Of a stretch of DNA of 64,000 nucleotides, positions 62,054-64,000 are shown piece by piece; position 1 is the stretch's first letter, and the number at the start of each line of letters is the position of its first letter. Position numbers and translations under genes: made by a program. The notes below the pieces were generated by a model. That model saw only the letters and a program-made list of their open reading frames with translations, searched no databases and was not told the DNA's origin. Source of the DNA: Nocardioides bruguierae (GTDB taxonomy: Bacteria > Actinomycetota > Actinomycetes > Propionibacteriales > Nocardioidaceae); NCBI RefSeq assembly GCF_023656415.1, contig NZ_JAMOIL010000003.1, forward strand, positions 1-64,000. Direction: 5' to 3'.

Positions 62054-63091
62054 ATGCGCGTGCTTGTCTCCGGCGGTGCCGGCTACATCGGGTCCCACAC
62101 GGTCGTCTCGCTGGTCGAGGCCGGCCACGACGTCGTCGTCGTCGACGACTTCTCCAACGCCAAGCCCACGGTGGTGGGACGCCTGGAGTCGCTGACCGGC
62201 ACCCACGTGCCCGTCCACGCCTTCGATCTCAAGGACGCGGACAAGACCGCGCAGCTGTTCTCCATGGAGGAGATCGACGCCGTCATCCACTTCGCCGGGT
62301 ACAAGGCCGTCGGCGAGAGCGTCGAGAAGCCGCTGGAGTACTACCGCAACAACCTCGACTCCACGATGTCGCTGCTGGAGGCCATGCGCCGCCACGACGT
62401 GAAGAAGCTCGTCTTCTCCTCCTCGGCGACCGTCTACGGCGAGGAGGCGCCCGTGCCCTACGAGGAGGGCTGGCGCCACCTGGAGTCCACCAACCCCTAC
62501 GGCCGCACCAAGGCGATGATCGAGACGATCCTCACCGACGTCGCCGCCGCCACCGACGGCATGAAGGTCGCCCTCCTGCGCTACTTCAACCCGGTCGGCG
62601 CGCACCCGTCGGGCACGATCGGCGAGGACCCCCAGGGCATCCCCAACAACCTGATGCCGTTCATCGCGCAGGTCGCGGTCGGCCGCCGCAGCCACCTCAA
62701 CGTCTTCGGCGACGACTACCCGACCGCCGACGGCACCTGCGAGCGCGACTACCTGCACGTGATGGACCTGGCCGAGGGCCACGTCGCCGCCCTCGAGCAC
62801 CTCGAGAAGATGGACGAGGCGTGCCGGCCGTTCAACCTCGGCACCGGCACCGGCACCTCCGTGCTGGCCATGCTCAAGGCGTTCGAGAAGGCCGTGGGCC
62901 GCGAGCTGCCCTACGAGATCGCCCCGCGCCGCGCCGGCGACCTCACTGCCTTCTGGGCCGACCCGACCCGCGCCGAGGCCGAGCTCGGCTGGCGCGCCAC
63001 CCGCACCATCGAGGACATGTGCGCCGACACCTGGCGCTGGCAGTCGGAGAACCCCCACGGCTACCCGGACGGGTCCGCCCCCGTCGCCTGA
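62054..63091 (+). CDS. galE: UDP-glucose 4-epimerase
   Basis: 345 residues. Interconverts UDP-glucose and UDP-galactose with bound NAD+. NAD motif VSGGAGYIGSHT (about 5-16), HFAGYKAVGESV, catalytic Ser in FSSSATVYG and Tyr/Lys in NPYGRTKAMIE, then LRYFNPVGAHPSG and CERDYLHVMDLAEGH. Length and motifs are those of standard GalE. It stands alone between the VOC gene and a long hairpin; other galactose genes are absent. Confidence 0.96.
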   Translation: MRVLVSGGAGYIGSHTVVSLVEAGHDVVVVDDFSNAKPTVVGRLESLTGTHVPVHAFDLKDADKTAQLFSMEEIDAVIHFAGYKAVGESVEKPLEYYRNNLDSTMSLLEAMRRHDVKKLVFSSSATVYGEEAPVPYEEGWRHLESTNPYGRTKAMIETILTDVAAATDGMKVALLRYFNPVGAHPSGTIGEDPQGIPNNLMPFIAQVAVGRRSHLNVFGDDYPTADGTCERDYLHVMDLAEGHVAALEHLEKMDEACRPFNLGTGTGTSVLAMLKAFEKAVGRELPYEIAPRRAGDLTAFWADPTRAEAELGWRATRTIEDMCADTWRWQSENPHGYPDGSAPVA

Positions 63092-63103
63092 GACGCCCCT
63101 GCG

Positions 63104-63170
63104 CCGATAGTGCGCGACGAAAAGCACCCGATTCGCTTCGCGGATGGTGCTTTTCGTCGCGCACTATCGG
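63104..63170. repeat. 25-bp perfect inverted repeat after galE
   Basis: Left arm 63104-63128 is exactly complementary to right arm 63146-63170, with a 17-base loop. The arms begin CCGATAGTGCGCGACG and contain an A4/T4 stretch. It lies 13 bases beyond the galE stop and likely ends galE transcription. Confidence 0.85.
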
Positions 63171-63214
63171 CTTCCGGCGGGTGGCCGGAGGGCCGGGGGA
63201 ACCGGCGGCGTCCC

Positions 63215-63220
63215 TAGACT
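63215..63220 (+). promoter_or_regulatory. -10 box of leaderless nadE promoter
   Basis: TAGACT 6 nt before GTG 63227. Confidence 0.6.
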
Positions 63221-63226
63221 CGCGAC

Positions 63227-64000
63227 GTGGACTTCTACAACGCCTACGACCAGGGCTTTGCCCGCGTCGCGGCGTGCACGGTGCCGGTGACCCTCGCCGA
63301 CCCGGCCGCCAACGTCGCTGCCGTCCTCGACCAGGCCCGCGCCTGCCACGAGGACGGCGTGGCGGTGGCCGTGTTCGGTGAGCTCTGCCTCTCCGGCTAC
63401 TCCGTGGAGGACCTGTTCCTCGCCGACGTCCTGCTCGACGCGTTGGACGAGGCGGTCGCGACGCTGCTGGAGGGCACCCGGGCGCTGACCCCCGTGCTGG
63501 TCGTCGGGGCGCCGCTGCGGGTCGGCCACCGGCTGCTGAACTGCGCGCTCGTCGTGCACCGCGGTCGCGTGCTCGGCGTCTCGCCGAAGTCCTACCTGCC
63601 GAACTACCGCGAGTTCTACGAGAAGCGGCACTTCGCCGCAGGGGACGACAGGCGGGGGCAGTCCGGTGCGGACGGCGGCCCGGCGACCGTCACGGTGGCC
63701 GGCCGCGAGGTGCCGTTCGGGGTCGACCTGCTGTTCGAGGTCACCGACGTGCCCGGCCTCGTGCTGCACGCCGAGATCTGCGAGGACATGTGGGTCCCGG
63801 TCCCGCCGCACGCCGAGGCCGCGCTCGCCGGCGCCACCGTGCTGGCCAACCTCTCCGGCAGCCCGATCACCGTGGCGCGCGCCGAGGACCGGCGCCTGCT
63901 GGTCCGCTCGGCCAGCGCCCGCTGCCTGGCGGCGTCGGTCTACGCGGCGGCCGGGCCGGGGGAGTCGTCCACCGACCTCTCCTGGGACGGGCAGACGATG
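63227..64000 (+). CDS. nadE: glutamine-dependent NAD+ synthetase (5' part)
   Basis: First 258 codons; the gene continues beyond the window. The N-terminal glutaminase (nitrilase-fold) domain has catalytic Glu52 in FGELCLSGYS, Lys121 in SPKSYLPNYREFYEKR and Cys185 in AEICEDMWVP. Glu52 and Lys121 fall at the positions of the M. tuberculosis enzyme. The N-terminus (DFYNAYDQGFARVA) is that of the long, actinobacterial NadE, whose synthetase domain should follow. The product makes NAD+ from deamido-NAD+, ATP and glutamine. Start GTG 63227 lies just behind a -10-like box. Confidence 0.93.
   Translation, partial: MDFYNAYDQGFARVAACTVPVTLADPAANVAAVLDQARACHEDGVAVAVFGELCLSGYSVEDLFLADVLLDALDEAVATLLEGTRALTPVLVVGAPLRVGHRLLNCALVVHRGRVLGVSPKSYLPNYREFYEKRHFAAGDDRRGQSGADGGPATVTVAGREVPFGVDLLFEVTDVPGLVLHAEICEDMWVPVPPHAEAALAGATVLANLSGSPITVARAEDRRLLVRSASARCLAASVYAAAGPGESSTDLSWDGQTM

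Overview
The window is high-GC (roughly 70%+ by eye) actinobacterial chromosome. Gene content and order point to the Nocardioidaceae, most likely Nocardioides or a close relative; this is inferred from synteny and protein sequence, not from a search. Supporting signs are a fasR-fabD-fabH-acpP-fabF-accD cluster ending in a DUF3145 gene, aceE next to a DUF3052 gene, Nif3-like/zinc-ribbon/RNase H-CobC genes in the mycobacterial order, many GTG starts, and many start codons 6-8 nt behind a TANNNT -10 box (leaderless mRNAs). No phage, transposon or CRISPR array is visible.

Layout. 1-420: end of an rRNA operon (23S 3' tip, 5S, strong terminator). 0.5-3.3 kb (+): RGG/TPR protein, PP2C phosphatase, DUF3145 protein. 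3.3-10.6 kb (-): secreted protein, then the type II fatty acid synthesis operon accD-fabF-acpP-fabH-fabD and its PucR-type regulator fasR. 10.7-13.1 kb: hydrolase, VOC protein, AraC regulator. 13.2-20.1 kb: aceE, DUF3052, acyl-CoA synthetase, AhpE-like peroxiredoxin, tRNA-Val, DHFR-like protein. 20.3-24.4 kb: a chemoreceptor gene broken by loss of its signalling tip, an orphan sugar-binding lipoprotein, a hydrolase, a shikimate-dehydrogenase-like enzyme. 24.4-25.3 kb: manganese (yybP-ykoY) riboswitch and GDT1/MneA-type exporter. 25.4-31.7 kb: four-gene operon joining a fatty acyl-CoA reductase/HAD fusion, a zinc dehydrogenase, a LarA-like nickel-pincer protein and a PlsC acyltransferase. 31.8-34.4 kb (-): Asp-rich secreted protein with a two-component system. 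34.6-45.4 kb: acyl-CoA synthetase, MhuD heme monooxygenase, Nif3/zinc-ribbon/RNase H-CobC, YaaA, RNB nuclease, UvrA paralogue, small membrane protein. 45.3-49.7 kb: amine oxidase, peptidase E, Arr rifamycin ADP-ribosyltransferase, EEP hydrolase, NERD protein. 49.9-51.9 kb: a lower-GC patch with a PIN-domain gene and an unrecognised partner, beside rnpB. 51.9-56 kb: GNAT gene and the ATP-grasp/alpha-E/transglutaminase triad. 56-64 kb: map, two small proteins, CNNM/CorC protein with a 3' frameshift, PQQ-type sugar dehydrogenase, panB, VOC protein, galE, and the 5' part of nadE.

Lipid metabolism dominates: FAS II with its carboxyltransferase, two acyl-CoA synthetases, and the acyl-CoA reductase/acyltransferase operon. 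Cofactor and central metabolism are represented by aceE, panB, nadE and galE. Genes are often tightly coupled, with TGATG, ATGA or GTGA overlaps inside operons. Convergent gene pairs are frequently separated by long GC-rich inverted repeats without U-tracts.

The observations I would follow first are: FabD carrying a C-terminal lipoyl/biotinyl-like domain with a DK motif; the LarA-like lipid operon; the PIN-gene pair; the chemoreceptor whose conserved tip has been cut out; and probable CTG and ATC start codons in two genes.
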